Below, piece by piece: positions 43,461 through 52,257 of a DNA stretch of 64,000 nucleotides. Every line of letters starts with the position of its first letter. Position 1 is the stretch's first letter. This DNA comes from Lachnospiraceae bacterium (GTDB lineage Bacteria > Bacillota > Clostridia > Lachnospirales > Lachnospiraceae): NCBI GenBank assembly GCA_910574185.1, contig CAJSZQ010000007.1, positions 85,840 to 149,839 of the forward strand, in the 5' to 3' direction. The position numbers were made by a program, and so were the translations under genes. Below the pieces are notes generated by a model. That model searched no databases and had not been told where the DNA came from. It saw nothing but the letters and a program-made list of their open reading frames with translations.

Positions 43461-43633
43461 TTGAATCGGGAACATGTCTCTAAGCAGACAATTCAGGAGT
43501 GTTTTTAATGGAATTGAAATAACAACTTATGCAGACTTAGACGCGAAGGCTTTCCTGAGCGGCTTAGTCTGGGTTAGCTGTTAGTTCAATGGCTTTGTTA
43601 CTCCGTCTGCATAGAGACATGCTCCTGATTCAA
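43461..43633. repeat. Foldback element B: 29-bp arms around the conserved core (inverted orientation)
   Basis: Arms 43461-43489 and 43605-43633 are reverse complements over 29 bp with 3 mismatches. The 115-nt loop, read on the minus strand, aligns with the cores of elements A and C (AACTAACAGCTAA, AGACTAAG, GCTCAGGAAAG, TAAGTCTGCATAAG, TCCATTAAAAAC). The core stem changes from ACTGCT/AGCAGT in A and C to ACAGCT/AGTTGT here, keeping pairing. It sits between the divergent recombinase and lexA genes, 48 bp from the lexA operator. Confidence 0.8.
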
Positions 43634-43680
43634 CCCACGTCCGGCAGGCGACGTGTGAACCGTAACCTTTAATCAAAAAA

Positions 43681-43733
43681 CGAACGTATTTTCTAAACAT
43701 CTGTTTGCTTTTTTCGTAAGTTTGTGTTATGAT
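43681..43733 (+). promoter_or_regulatory. lexA promoter with SOS-type operator
   Basis: A TTGCTT -35 at 43705-43710 and TATGAT -10 at 43728-43733 are 17 bp apart. Overlapping the -35, AAACATCTGTTT at 43695-43706 is a GAAC-N4-GTTC-like palindrome. CGAACGTATTTTC just upstream may be a second half-conserved site. LexA autoregulation is usual. Confidence 0.6.
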
Positions 43734-43797
43734 AGTATCAGAATCTTAACAGTATTATTTTAGACTAAGTAGGCTAAGTTAGAAAGGAGATATTTGT

Positions 43798-44412
43798 ATG
43801 TCACAGGGTAAGATTTCAGCAAAGCAAAAAGAGATTTTAGAATATATCAAGTCGCAGATTTTAGATCGAGGATTTCCGCCGGCAGTTCGTGACATCTGTG
43901 AAGCTGTTCATTTAAAGTCCACATCTTCGGTACATTCCCATCTGGAGACTCTGGAGAAGAATGGATATATTCGCCGGGACCCGACCAAGCCTCGTGCAAT
44001 TGAGATTTTAGACGATACTTTTAATCTTATGCGCCGCGAGGTAACCAATGTACCGATTATCGGCCGGGTTGCTGCTGGCGAACCGATTTTGGCGGAACAG
44101 AATATTGAGAATTATTTCCCGATTCCTATGGAGATGCTGCCCAACAATCAGACATTTATGCTGAAGGTTCGGGGGGAAAGTATGGTGAATGCCGGTATTC
44201 TGGACGGGGACATGATACTGGTTGAGGAACGGCAGACCGCGTCTGACGGAGAGATGATTGTTGCTTTAGTTGAAGACAGCGCAACGGTTAAGACATTTTA
44301 TAAAGAAGACGGATTTATTCGGCTTCAGCCAGAGAATGATTTTATGGAGCCAATTATTGTAGAAGACGCTGCGATTCTCGGTAAAGTAATCGGTGTTTTT
44401 CGTTTTTTCTAA
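43798..44412 (+). CDS. lexA: LexA repressor / S24 autoprotease
   Basis: This 204-aa protein has an N-terminal winged helix (KISAKQKEILEYIKSQILDR, VRDICEAVHLKSTSSVHSHL) and the C-terminal S24 peptidase. The cleavage site is A93-G94 in RVAAGEPILA, the nucleophile is S128 in GESMVNAGI and the general base is K165 in ATVKTF. It represses SOS genes and self-cleaves when RecA is activated. AAAGGAGA precedes the ATG. An operator and good promoter lie 60-115 bp upstream. Confidence 0.97.
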   Translation: MSQGKISAKQKEILEYIKSQILDRGFPPAVRDICEAVHLKSTSSVHSHLETLEKNGYIRRDPTKPRAIEILDDTFNLMRREVTNVPIIGRVAAGEPILAEQNIENYFPIPMEMLPNNQTFMLKVRGESMVNAGILDGDMILVEERQTASDGEMIVALVEDSATVKTFYKEDGFIRLQPENDFMEPIIVEDAAILGKVIGVFRFF

Positions 44413-44431
44413 ATTTTTTGTCTGGATTTAT

Positions 44432-44466
44432 GAAATCGTGCAGGATTTTTATTCCTGCACGATTTC
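44432..44466. terminator. Perfect 14-bp hairpin between convergent lexA and DUF4179 genes
   Basis: GAAATCGTGCAGGA at 44432-44445 pairs perfectly with TCCTGCACGATTTC at 44453-44466 around TTTTTAT. No long T-run follows on either strand, so it is a probable bidirectional terminator by position and stem strength. Confidence 0.5.
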
Positions 44467-44534
44467 AGTTAATACCTTAATCTTATAAAGATTTTCTTAG
44501 AGGTCATCCATGGATTTGCAGCTAAATCTGGTTA

Positions 44535-45680
44535 TTATTGTACTGGAAAGCCTACTTCGTTGACGATAATTTCCGTTATCTGTTCCGGCTCTACCAGGCG
44601 ATTAAACGCTGCTTTGTACCCTTCGTCTGTTCCCAGTACATAGCCGCTATTATTGATATTTTCGGCATCATCGGATATCACATAGCTGCTTCCATCCTTA
44701 TACCTGATTTCCAGATGCTTCATATAATATGGATCGCCGGCTTCCTCTTCTGACAGCCCCAGTCCTTTTGACATGTCAATTGAGATAGAAACAGGTGAAT
44801 ACTCAATGTATCCGTCAGCTCCCAAATCAATACACTGTACGGGAATCTGCCCCTTATCCGTAAGCGTAATCCTCTCTGTCTGGGTCTGTTCCCACCATAT
44901 TCTCTCATCTTCTTCTGTTGCGGCTTCATTCAGTTCCCTGGAGGGTGCCGGATATTTATCAATTACAAGCTGTATCGTATCATCATCGTTTAGGTGCTCA
45001 GGCCAAAGGATATAGGACGAACAGTATAATTTCTCTTCAGTGCTCTTTTCGATATCGATATAAGTGTTCTCGGCCCCTATAACGCCGCTGGTACTTTCTA
45101 CAGCAAAGTAAAAATCTGCATCCTCTGTAAAATATGCTCCTTTCGTCAGATTGGTATCCATATCGCCAATCAGGGCCGTAACTCCTCCCTCCCGTTCCAG
45201 AGTGAAATACATTAGCGCCCCGTTTTTATCATAGGCAAAACTGTTTACTGTCAGAGTATGTTCCCCAATTTTTCTAGTAATTGGTTCATCCATTACCCAC
45301 TGTCCAATTATCGTTTCCGCTTTTTCTTCATCTACAGGCACGTATTCTTTCGATGGAATATCAACGGCCACTGTATTGCCCTTGCCATCATCAATCTCCC
45401 GATGGATTACTTCCGTTGATTTCTTGGTCTTATTTCCAAACATGCCTTCAAAAAAACCTGATTTTACCGATGCATAGACAACTCCTGGTATTGCAAAGCA
45501 TATAATCGCTGCAACAACTGCGGCAATGCGCAGATTTTTCTTGTAATAATTCCTCCTTTTATCTCCTGAAGGTTTGTCCTTCAGCATTCGATAGGTATCC
45601 TGCAGTCTTCTTTCTGTCAATTCTGAAACGTTAATATCTCTTCCCAGTATTTCTCTCATCTTTTTTTCTGATATGCCCAT
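44535..45680 (-). CDS. DUF4179 membrane protein, probable anti-sigma factor
   Basis: This 381-aa protein has an N-terminal cytosolic part of about 45 residues (MREILGRDINVSELTERRLQ), one membrane segment (about 50-72, IAAVVAAIICFAIPGVVYAS) and an outside DUF4179-type domain. Paired with the ECF sigma gene 19 bp upstream, it should bind the sigma factor through the cytosolic segment and release it on an outside signal. The signal is unknown. AGGAGG precedes the ATG. This is the common ECF/DUF4179 arrangement in Clostridia. Confidence 0.85.
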   Translation of the reverse strand: MGISEKKMREILGRDINVSELTERRLQDTYRMLKDKPSGDKRRNYYKKNLRIAAVVAAIICFAIPGVVYASVKSGFFEGMFGNKTKKSTEVIHREIDDGKGNTVAVDIPSKEYVPVDEEKAETIIGQWVMDEPITRKIGEHTLTVNSFAYDKNGALMYFTLEREGGVTALIGDMDTNLTKGAYFTEDADFYFAVESTSGVIGAENTYIDIEKSTEEKLYCSSYILWPEHLNDDDTIQLVIDKYPAPSRELNEAATEEDERIWWEQTQTERITLTDKGQIPVQCIDLGADGYIEYSPVSISIDMSKGLGLSEEEAGDPYYMKHLEIRYKDGSSYVISDDAENINNSGYVLGTDEGYKAAFNRLVEPEQITEIIVNEVGFPVQ

Positions 45681-45698
45681 ATAAAATACCTCCTAATT

Positions 45699-46196
45699 TT
45701 AATAGCATAATATTCCCTTTAACTTCTCTCTGCCCCTTCTTAATCTGCTTTTTACTGTATTCTCATTCACATCCAAAATCTGAGCAATCTCACTTGTACG
45801 AAATTCTTCTCCATAATATAGTAGAAAAATCATGCGGTAATCTTCTGGAAGTTCTCCGATTAACGCGTAAAATTCCCGGTCATCCTCCTGCGTTGCTTCA
45901 ACGGTCTGTATCATTTCATCCGAAACTGTACAGCGTTTATTTTGTTTTAATAAATCTTTGCAGTGATTAATCAGGATTCTGGTAATCCAGGTTTTAAAAT
46001 ATGCTGCATTTTTCAATTCCTGAATATGCTCATATGCAGAAAGTACGGTATCTTGTATGGCGTCTGCAACATCCTCTTCATTACCAAGATAACTTTTTGC
46101 TACTTTGTACAAATTTGTTTTATTTTTTTCTATTAGATGTACAAAAGCTTCCATATCCTGTTTTTGTGCTCTCTTCACAAGTAAAGTATCCAACAC
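45699..46196 (-). CDS. ECF-type RNA polymerase sigma factor
   Basis: This 165-aa sigma-70 family protein has region 2 (FVHLIEKNKTNLYKVAKSYL, DVADAIQDTVLSAYEHI) and region 4 (LPEDYRMIFLLYYGEEFRTS, then a helix-turn-helix ILDVNENTVKSRLRRGR). It lacks regions 1 and 3, as ECF sigmas do. The start may be GTG 46196 (AGGAGG 4 nt upstream) or TTG at 46193 (7 nt). It is expressed with the DUF4179 gene and is likely autoregulated (see 46226-46256). Confidence 0.93.
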   Translation of the reverse strand: MLDTLLVKRAQKQDMEAFVHLIEKNKTNLYKVAKSYLGNEEDVADAIQDTVLSAYEHIQELKNAAYFKTWITRILINHCKDLLKQNKRCTVSDEMIQTVEATQEDDREFYALIGELPEDYRMIFLLYYGEEFRTSEIAQILDVNENTVKSRLRRGREKLKGILCY

Positions 46197-46225
46197 CTTT
46201 CCTCCTCTCTACGATTCTTACACTT

Positions 46226-46256
46226 ATTAGACAAAGAAATCCTGCGTTTGGGTGCA
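46226..46256 (-). promoter_or_regulatory. Candidate autoregulated ECF promoter
   Basis: On the minus strand TGCACCC (46250-46256) and GTCTAAT (46226-46232) lie 17 nt apart, about 30 bp before the sigma gene. This resembles ECF promoter pairs seen before such operons, but the call rests on pattern and position alone. Confidence 0.35.
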
Positions 46257-46380
46257 TGAATTTTATATTTTTTATAGAATCTAATTAAATATCCAACACA
46301 GTCCTATGGGAAATTGCAAGGAGATTTGTTGGAATATCATATGATTAGCATACTATTTATCTACATAATGCAATATTTAT

Positions 46381-46479
46381 AGAGTGCGCTCTGTTATATA
46401 CTTTTAAAGATACAGAGCATGCTCTATAATAAACAGAGTGTACTCTATAATATTTTTGAGAAAAAACAGAATTTGCTCT
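46381..46479. promoter_or_regulatory. Array of four 12-bp palindromes (operator-like)
   Basis: AGAGTGCGCTCT (46381-46392), AGAGCATGCTCT (46414-46425), AGAGTGTACTCT (46435-46446) and AGAATTTGCTCT (46468-46479) share AGAG-N4-CTCT, with one degenerate half in the fourth. Starts are 33, 21 and 33 bp apart, close to whole helical turns. The flanks share AC before and ATA after, and TATAAT directly follows copies 2 and 3. It lies 185-283 bp upstream of the ECF sigma gene and downstream of the GNAT gene end. Confidence 0.6.
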
Positions 46480-46505
46480 ATTTTTTGTTTAGTACCCTAT
46501 TTTCT

Positions 46506-46565
46506 ATCGAAGGAAGTCCGCTTACCCATAAAGCGAATTTTAAGGGCAAGCGGACTTCCTTCGAT
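46506..46565 (-). terminator. 22-bp-arm hairpin after the GNAT gene
   Basis: ATCGAAGGAAGTCCGCTTACCC at 46506-46527 (only the first 18 and last 3 bases pair cleanly) matches the reverse of 46544-46565 with one mismatch, around a 16-nt loop. It directly follows the GNAT stop on the minus strand. No T-run follows, so termination is inferred from position. Confidence 0.5.
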
Positions 46566-46573
46566 AAAATAAC

Positions 46574-47104
46574 TTATAATATACATTCTAATTGGCAATC
46601 AAAAGGCTCTGCCTCTACATGTTTTTGATTGTACTCTTCTGCTTCCACACATCCCATAGACTGATAGAAACTCTGGGTTTCAATCGCAGAATGTGCCGAA
46701 ATATACAGTTTGGAAGCGCCCTTTTTTCTGGCCCATTCTTTTGCCGAATAAAACAAAGATTTTCCAATCCCCTTTCCACGCATATCTTCTGACACATGAA
46801 TACTTGATAAATCAAGATATTCATCTGCGGCGCCAAAGGGCTCGGATTCCACTGATACAAAACCTTTCAGATATTCATTACAAAACGCGGCATATAGAAA
46901 ACCGCCTGTAAGTGCTGTATGTTTCAGGCATTGAATTAAAATCTGATAGTCTTCTTCCGACCAGTCGTCAATAAAGGGGTCCTGTTTCAGAACCCAACTG
47001 TTGTGCTCTTTTCTTCTGCATAGGGTTACTTTTTGACGACGAATAAAGTTCCGGAATAATTCCCGATTGATTTCACCTATATTTAGTTCTCTGTATTGTA
47101 TCAT
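46574..47104 (-). CDS. GNAT family N-acetyltransferase
   Basis: This 176-aa protein has the acetyl-CoA binding motif SEDMRGKGIGKSLFYSAKEWA (about residues 112-132) and the following ASKLYISAHSAIETQSFYQSMGC, standard for GNAT enzymes. The substrate is unknown; it resembles small-molecule acetyltransferases rather than RimI. The ATG at 47104 has AGGAGA 7 nt upstream; a TTG at 47110 overlaps that site. A tiny open frame sits 17 bp upstream. Confidence 0.85.
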   Translation of the reverse strand: MIQYRELNIGEINRELFRNFIRRQKVTLCRRKEHNSWVLKQDPFIDDWSEEDYQILIQCLKHTALTGGFLYAAFCNEYLKGFVSVESEPFGAADEYLDLSSIHVSEDMRGKGIGKSLFYSAKEWARKKGASKLYISAHSAIETQSFYQSMGCVEAEEYNQKHVEAEPFDCQLECIL

Positions 47105-47121
47105 TTGCAACTCTCCTATTA

Positions 47122-47232
47122 TTAAGTTTTCAATGCAGGAGCAAAGCCCTGCCCGTTACACAAAAATGACTTTCTATTATGTAATAAAAAAGGAGCGCAG
47201 AAAATCGGCGGCAAAAAGATTCTTTGCTTCAT
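47122..47232 (-). CDS. Possible 36-aa small protein upstream of the GNAT gene
   Basis: An ATG at 47232 with AGGAG about 6 nt upstream opens a 36-codon frame that begins MKQRIFLPPIFCAPF and ends before the GNAT ribosome site. It is Phe/Pro-rich with two Cys and not obviously a signal peptide. I know no family. Chance is a fair explanation. The rest of 47105-47338 holds a short GCAGG...CCTGC hairpin and nothing else clear. Confidence 0.2.
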   Translation of the reverse strand: MKQRIFLPPIFCAPFLLHNRKSFLCNGQGFAPALKT

Positions 47233-47338
47233 CTGCTACTCCTGTTTGATTACGGTTAACCGGATAACAGCATTACACATTTCTGGCAAAACTGTTATGA
47301 TTTCATAATTGATTGCTTAAATTAAGACGGTTTCTTGT

Positions 47339-47689
47339 CTATAATTCCTCTCTGGTCACCTCTGTTCCGTCATGCCAGATATGCTCCAGATTATAGAAGC
47401 TGCGGCTTTCTTTCTCAAATACATGGACAATCATGTCAGTATAGTCCAAAAGTACCCAGGGACTATGTCCTCCGCCCTCTCTCTGTTTTAATGAAAAACC
47501 ATTTTTATGCATCTGTTCCTCTACGCTTTCTACCAGCGCGTCAACCTGATTGATATTGTTACCCGTAGCGATAATAAAATAGTCCGCAATCACTGAAACC
47601 TGTGATATATCAATGATTTTGATGTCGATTCCTTTCTTCTCTTCCAGTGCATCATAGGCAATTCCTGCCATCTTTTTTGCCTGATTCAT
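47339..47689 (-). CDS. rsfS: Ribosomal silencing factor RsfS
   Basis: This 116-aa protein has the family core GIDIKIIDISQVSVIADYFI and IATGNNINQVDALVES, and a C-terminal WVLLDYTDMIVHVFEKESRSFYNLE block. It binds L14 on the 50S subunit and blocks subunit joining when nutrients are short. The ATG at 47689 has AGGAGG 6-7 nt upstream; an upstream ATG at 47731 has no site and overlaps the approach of yqeK. It is the last gene of the rplU-obgE-nadD-yqeK operon. Confidence 0.95.
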   Translation of the reverse strand: MNQAKKMAGIAYDALEEKKGIDIKIIDISQVSVIADYFIIATGNNINQVDALVESVEEQMHKNGFSLKQREGGGHSPWVLLDYTDMIVHVFEKESRSFYNLEHIWHDGTEVTREEL

Positions 47690-47741
47690 AGTTTTCCTCC
47701 TGTCTGATGAATCCAAATCCAAAGAGTTCATTTTATAATAT

Positions 47742-48329
47742 TCATTTAGAATTTTCTTCTAATTCCTTATAATATCGGTAGGTCTGTTCTGTAAGAGGGT
47801 CTAGCGGAATATTTCTGGATTCCAGATAGATTAAAGAATCCTCTAAAATCCGAATAACACACGCGTCCAAATTCTGAAATGCCAGCTTGCGAACAGCCGC
47901 CATATTGGGAAGCTCTATTCTCCCTGGTTCGATGTAATCCGCAATGTAGATTACCTTATCCAGCTCGCTCATAGCCGGTCTTCCGGTGGTATGGCATCGA
48001 ATTGCACATAAAATATCCGCATCGGTAATATGATATTTCTTTTCTGCAAAATGAGCGCCAAGCTTTGCATGAAGCAATCCTGGATTGGCATATTCAACTT
48101 CCGAGATTAGGATATGATTCTTTCTGCATATCTTAATTTTCTTTTCGGGCGGAATACATTTTGCACAGTCATGGAGAAGCCCGGCAGTCAGAGCCTTCTC
48201 TATATGAATACCATGGCACATAGCAAGCGCTCCTGCCGTATACATAACTCCTAATGTGTGCTGATATCTGTCTTCATCCAGATATTTTTTAACTTTTTTT
48301 TGCATTTTAGCAAGCTTTTCATTCATCAT
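47742..48329 (-). CDS. yqeK: YqeK-type HD-domain hydrolase
   Basis: This 195-aa HD-superfamily protein has the metal site HTLGVMYTAGALA...LLHDCAKCIP and a later CHTTGRPAMSELDKVIYIADYIEPGR. YqeK proteins hydrolyse Ap4A symmetrically to two ADP. The ATG at 48329 has GGAG about 9 nt upstream; a second ATG follows directly. It lies between nadD and rsfS, as in other Firmicutes. The 194-bp gap to nadD contains foldback E. Confidence 0.92.
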   Translation of the reverse strand: MMNEKLAKMQKKVKKYLDEDRYQHTLGVMYTAGALAMCHGIHIEKALTAGLLHDCAKCIPPEKKIKICRKNHILISEVEYANPGLLHAKLGAHFAEKKYHITDADILCAIRCHTTGRPAMSELDKVIYIADYIEPGRIELPNMAAVRKLAFQNLDACVIRILEDSLIYLESRNIPLDPLTEQTYRYYKELEENSK

Positions 48330-48388
48330 TTCTCATATCTCCAAATCATTCTACTTCTATTATACCATTACTCCATTCCTGAAGTTCC

Positions 48389-48503
48389 TGTGCAAATTTT
48401 CCAGGATATTTTTCACGTATGCAAGTTCAGAAACGTAAGTGCAGCGGGTTACGCTGAATATTCTGGACTCGTGCAATCGAAAAAATAAGTCGATATTTGC
48501 ACA
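48389..48503. repeat. Foldback element E between nadD and yqeK
   Basis: TGTGCAAAT (48389-48397) pairs with ATTTGCACA (48495-48503). Inner pairs include TATTTTTC with GAAAAAATA and a terminal TTCAG...CGTAA / TTACG...CTGAA hairpin. The total of 115 bp forms an imperfect long hairpin. It shows no similarity to the cores of A-C or D. Confidence 0.6.
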
Positions 48504-48523
48504 AGGGTTTTGAGTATGGCGTT

Positions 48524-49132
48524 CTAGTTTTGATATAGATGATGTCTGATAATATACTCTTCTACCGCTTTCGGCACATCTTCTGCTATGGATTGCCTAT
48601 CTTTACACCGCTGTCTTATATCCTGTGACGCGGTTCCCATAACAGGCGTGATTAATAGACGAATATCTGATTGATATTTTTGATTCAGTTCTATAATCTT
48701 TTCTTCCATGATATCATAACGATTTACTCCTGCCCTGCACGCCGCAAGGATAGTGCAGGTTGTCAGCAGACGCTCAGGATATACCCAGTTCTCAATGGAG
48801 AATAGGGAATCTGCGCCTATTATGAAATAAAAATGATGTTCCGGATAGATTTCCCGGAAATGCTCCATCGTCTCATAAGAATAGGAAATCTCTTTCCGAT
48901 GTACTTCATATTCTTCCAAGCGGAAGCTATTCTTTCCAGCAATTGCAAGACGAACCATCTCGGCTCTTACCCTGGCGTCCGTCCGCCCTTTTTGATTCTG
49001 CTTATGAGGTGGATTTCCATTGGGCATAAACCAAACCTCGTCGAGCTGATATTCCCGAAAAGCATATTCAGCAAGCATAATATGCGCATTATGAATCGGA
49101 TCAAACGTGCCGCCCATAATTCCAACTTTCAT
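48524..49132 (-). CDS. nadD: Nicotinate-nucleotide adenylyltransferase
   Basis: This 202-aa protein begins MKVGIMGGTFDPIHNAHIML, the GGTFDPxHxxH nucleotidyltransferase motif. MPNGNPPHKQ, FIIGADSLFSIENWVYPE and ISATxIR-like TASQDIRQ near the end complete it. It adenylylates nicotinate mononucleotide in NAD synthesis. It sits between yhbY and yqeK in the ribosome/NAD operon. GAGG lies upstream of the ATG. Confidence 0.96.
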   Translation of the reverse strand: MKVGIMGGTFDPIHNAHIMLAEYAFREYQLDEVWFMPNGNPPHKQNQKGRTDARVRAEMVRLAIAGKNSFRLEEYEVHRKEISYSYETMEHFREIYPEHHFYFIIGADSLFSIENWVYPERLLTTCTILAACRAGVNRYDIMEEKIIELNQKYQSDIRLLITPVMGTASQDIRQRCKDRQSIAEDVPKAVEEYIIRHHLYQN

Positions 49133-49159
49133 AGAAACCTCTGTAGTTACATAATTTAA

Positions 49160-49450
49160 TTATGGTAACTCAATCTTCTTTTTCTCATTTTTTCCCTCTT
49201 TGTACAGTACAATTTTCTTTCCAATGACCTGTACCACCTGGGACCGGGTTCGTTCCGCGAGTACTGACGCCAAAGCTTTCGGGTCATCAGCGCAGTTCTG
49301 TAGAACGCTGATTTTGATAAGCTCTCTTGCTTCCAGAGCTTCCGCGATAGCCTTGGTTATCTCTGGCGTCATACTGTTCTTGCCAATCTGAAAAATTGGC
49401 TCCATAGTCATGGCAAGACTCTTTAAATAAGCTCTCTGTTTTGATGTCAC
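49160..49450 (-). CDS. yhbY: YhbY-type CRM-domain RNA-binding protein
   Basis: This 96-aa protein has the CRM-domain pattern LTSKQRAYLKSLAMTMEPIF-like opening (TSKQRAYLKSLA), GKNSMTPEITKAIAEALEAR and IKISVLQNC, ending with GKKIVLYKE. It associates with pre-50S ribosomes. The start is GTG at 49450 with GAGGAAAT upstream. It lies between obgE and nadD, a conserved order. Confidence 0.94.
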   Translation of the reverse strand: MTSKQRAYLKSLAMTMEPIFQIGKNSMTPEITKAIAEALEARELIKISVLQNCADDPKALASVLAERTRSQVVQVIGKKIVLYKEGKNEKKKIELP

Positions 49451-49471
49451 GCCGTATTTCCTCTCTTTTTA

Positions 49472-51028
<1,557 letters not shown>

Positions 51029-51120
51029 AAAACGCAAGTTCCCCCGTTCGTATAACAATAAAGTGCTGTTCCACAACTGAAGTCAGTCATTTCGCAGCAC
51101 TCTAAGGTCTCTCATTCAAA

Positions 51121-51405
51121 CTATTCTGCAACTGGATAGATAGAAACCTGCTTCTTATCTCTTCCTTTTCTCTCGAAACGAACAACGCCGTCAACCAGTG
51201 CAAATAATGTATCGTCGCCTCCGCGGCCTACATTTGTTCCCGGATGAATCTTTGTTCCACGCTGTCTGTAAAGGATGTTGCCAGCTTTTACAAACTGTCC
51301 GTCCGCTCTCTTAGCGCCTAATCTCTTAGACTCAGAATCACGTCCGTTCTTGGTAGAACCTACTCCCTTTTTATGAGCGAAATACTGAAGGTTTAATTTC
51401 ATCAT
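51121..51405 (-). CDS. rpmA: Large ribosomal subunit protein bL27
   Basis: This 94-aa protein matches bL27 throughout: [40 protein letters not shown] and [14 protein letters not shown]. It has the Firmicute N-terminal extension LNLQYFA before HKKG. That extension is removed by the Prp protease, encoded just upstream, so that the mature N-terminus can reach the peptidyl transferase centre. GGAGGTG lies about 9 nt before the ATG. Confidence 0.98.
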   Translation of the reverse strand: MMKLNLQYFAHKKGVGSTKNGRDSESKRLGAKRADGQFVKAGNILYRQRGTKIHPGTNVGRGGDDTLFALVDGVVRFERKGRDKKQVSIYPVAE

Positions 51406-51410
51406 GGTCG

Positions 51411-51743
51411 TTACACCTCCTCATATAATAACTGAATGTAGTCTTCGTAGTCTTCGTTCTCTGCCATACTCTCAATCCCAAGAATCATAGCAGAAAATAA
51501 CAGTTCGGTCTGCTCGGACGGGTTATCTCTTAACCTGCATTCAATCAGCCCTTCCTCTTCATCTGTAATCAGTGAAATAGGTGTGCCAGTCAACTTTTCT
51601 ATGGCGTTACAGGTATTGATTATCAGCACAGACGCGGCAGCACAGACAATATCTTCGCCTGCTTCTGCATAATCTGCATGTCCGATTGTATGAAAACCGA
51701 TGCATTCTTTGTTCCTGTTACGATAAATCGTTACATGTGTCAT
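51411..51743 (-). CDS. prp: Ribosomal-processing cysteine protease Prp
   Basis: This 110-aa protein has the catalytic His and Cys in [20 protein letters not shown], the pattern of the Prp (YsxB) family. It cleaves the N-terminal extension of bL27 (LQYFA-H here), a step essential in Firmicutes. It lies between rplU and rpmA, as is usual. The ATG at 51743 has CGGAGA about 6 nt upstream; longer frames reach into the rplU end without a site. Confidence 0.94.
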   Translation of the reverse strand: MTHVTIYRNRNKECIGFHTIGHADYAEAGEDIVCAAASVLIINTCNAIEKLTGTPISLITDEEEGLIECRLRDNPSEQTELLFSAMILGIESMAENEDYEDYIQLLYEEV

Positions 51744-51756
51744 GAAAATCTCCGGA

Positions 51757-52065
51757 TTAAGCGTTAATCTTATCAATCTTCACAGCGGTATACTGCTGTC
51801 TGTGACCGTTCTTCTTATGATATCCGGTCTTTCTCTTGTACTTGTAAACGATTACTTTCTTAGCCTTGCCGTTCTCAACAACGGTCGCCTCAACAGTTGC
51901 GCCCTCAACGGTAGGAGCACCAACCTTGAGCTCGGAATCGCTTACTGCAAGCACCTGGTCAAATGTATAAGTCTCGCCAGCCTCTACACCAAGCTTTTCC
52001 ACTTTAATGATATCGCCTTCAGATACTTTGTACTGTTTACCACCTGTTGCTATAATTGCGTACAT
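51757..52065 (-). CDS. rplU: Large ribosomal subunit protein bL21
   Basis: This 102-aa protein begins [20 protein letters not shown] and ends with [20 protein letters not shown], both typical of bL21. It binds 23S rRNA in the large subunit. The ATG at 52065 has AGGAGGTGCTAT upstream. It is the first gene of the operon, with its own promoter and a short leader that may be autoregulatory. Confidence 0.98.
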   Translation of the reverse strand: MYAIIATGGKQYKVSEGDIIKVEKLGVEAGETYTFDQVLAVSDSELKVGAPTVEGATVEATVVENGKAKKVIVYKYKRKTGYHKKNGHRQQYTAVKIDKINA

Positions 52066-52150
52066 ATAGCACCTCCTATTATCATTACTCGCCAATTACG
52101 GTGGCTGTACCAAGATGATACAACTCTTAAAACCTCATTGTGCGGCATAC
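52066..52150 (-). ncRNA. Possible rplU 5' leader
   Basis: The 85 or so nt between the promoter and rplU contain short pairing segments (for example GTATCATCTTGGTAC) and a GAGGTTTTAAGAG stretch. Firmicute rplU transcripts often carry a conserved autoregulatory L21 leader. I cannot confirm a match by eye. Confidence 0.3.
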
Positions 52151-52156
52151 TTGATA

Positions 52157-52185
52157 AGGATAGCATAAAAGCGCCTGAAAATCAA
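52157..52185 (-). promoter_or_regulatory. Sigma A-type promoter of the rplU operon
   Basis: On the minus strand TTGATT (52180-52185) and TATCCT (52157-52162) are 17 bp apart, about 95 bp upstream of rplU. Confidence 0.6.
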
Positions 52186-52228
52186 GTATTTTTAAGAATT
52201 TCCCTATGCTGAACTGTTACATGTAGTT

Positions 52229-52256
52229 ACTGTTTGCAGGTCAGCCTGTAAACAGT
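52229..52256. terminator. 12-bp hairpin directly after asnA
   Basis: ACTGTTTGCAGG (52229-52240) pairs with CCTGTAAACAGT (52245-52256), one G-T pair, around TCAG. It starts 2 bp past the asnA stop. The T-run lies on the plus-strand side, so it is not a classical minus-strand terminator. Confidence 0.45.
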
Positions 52257-52257
52257 T

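Noticed and set aside
46381..46479. Possible small CRISPR array
   Set aside because: Units are 12-bp palindromes with unequal AT-rich gaps of 9-21 bp, not long repeats with unique spacers, and no cas genes are near.
51742..52212. Plus-strand open frame of 156 codons over rplU and its promoter
   Set aside because: Opposite a ribosomal protein gene; no supporting start site.
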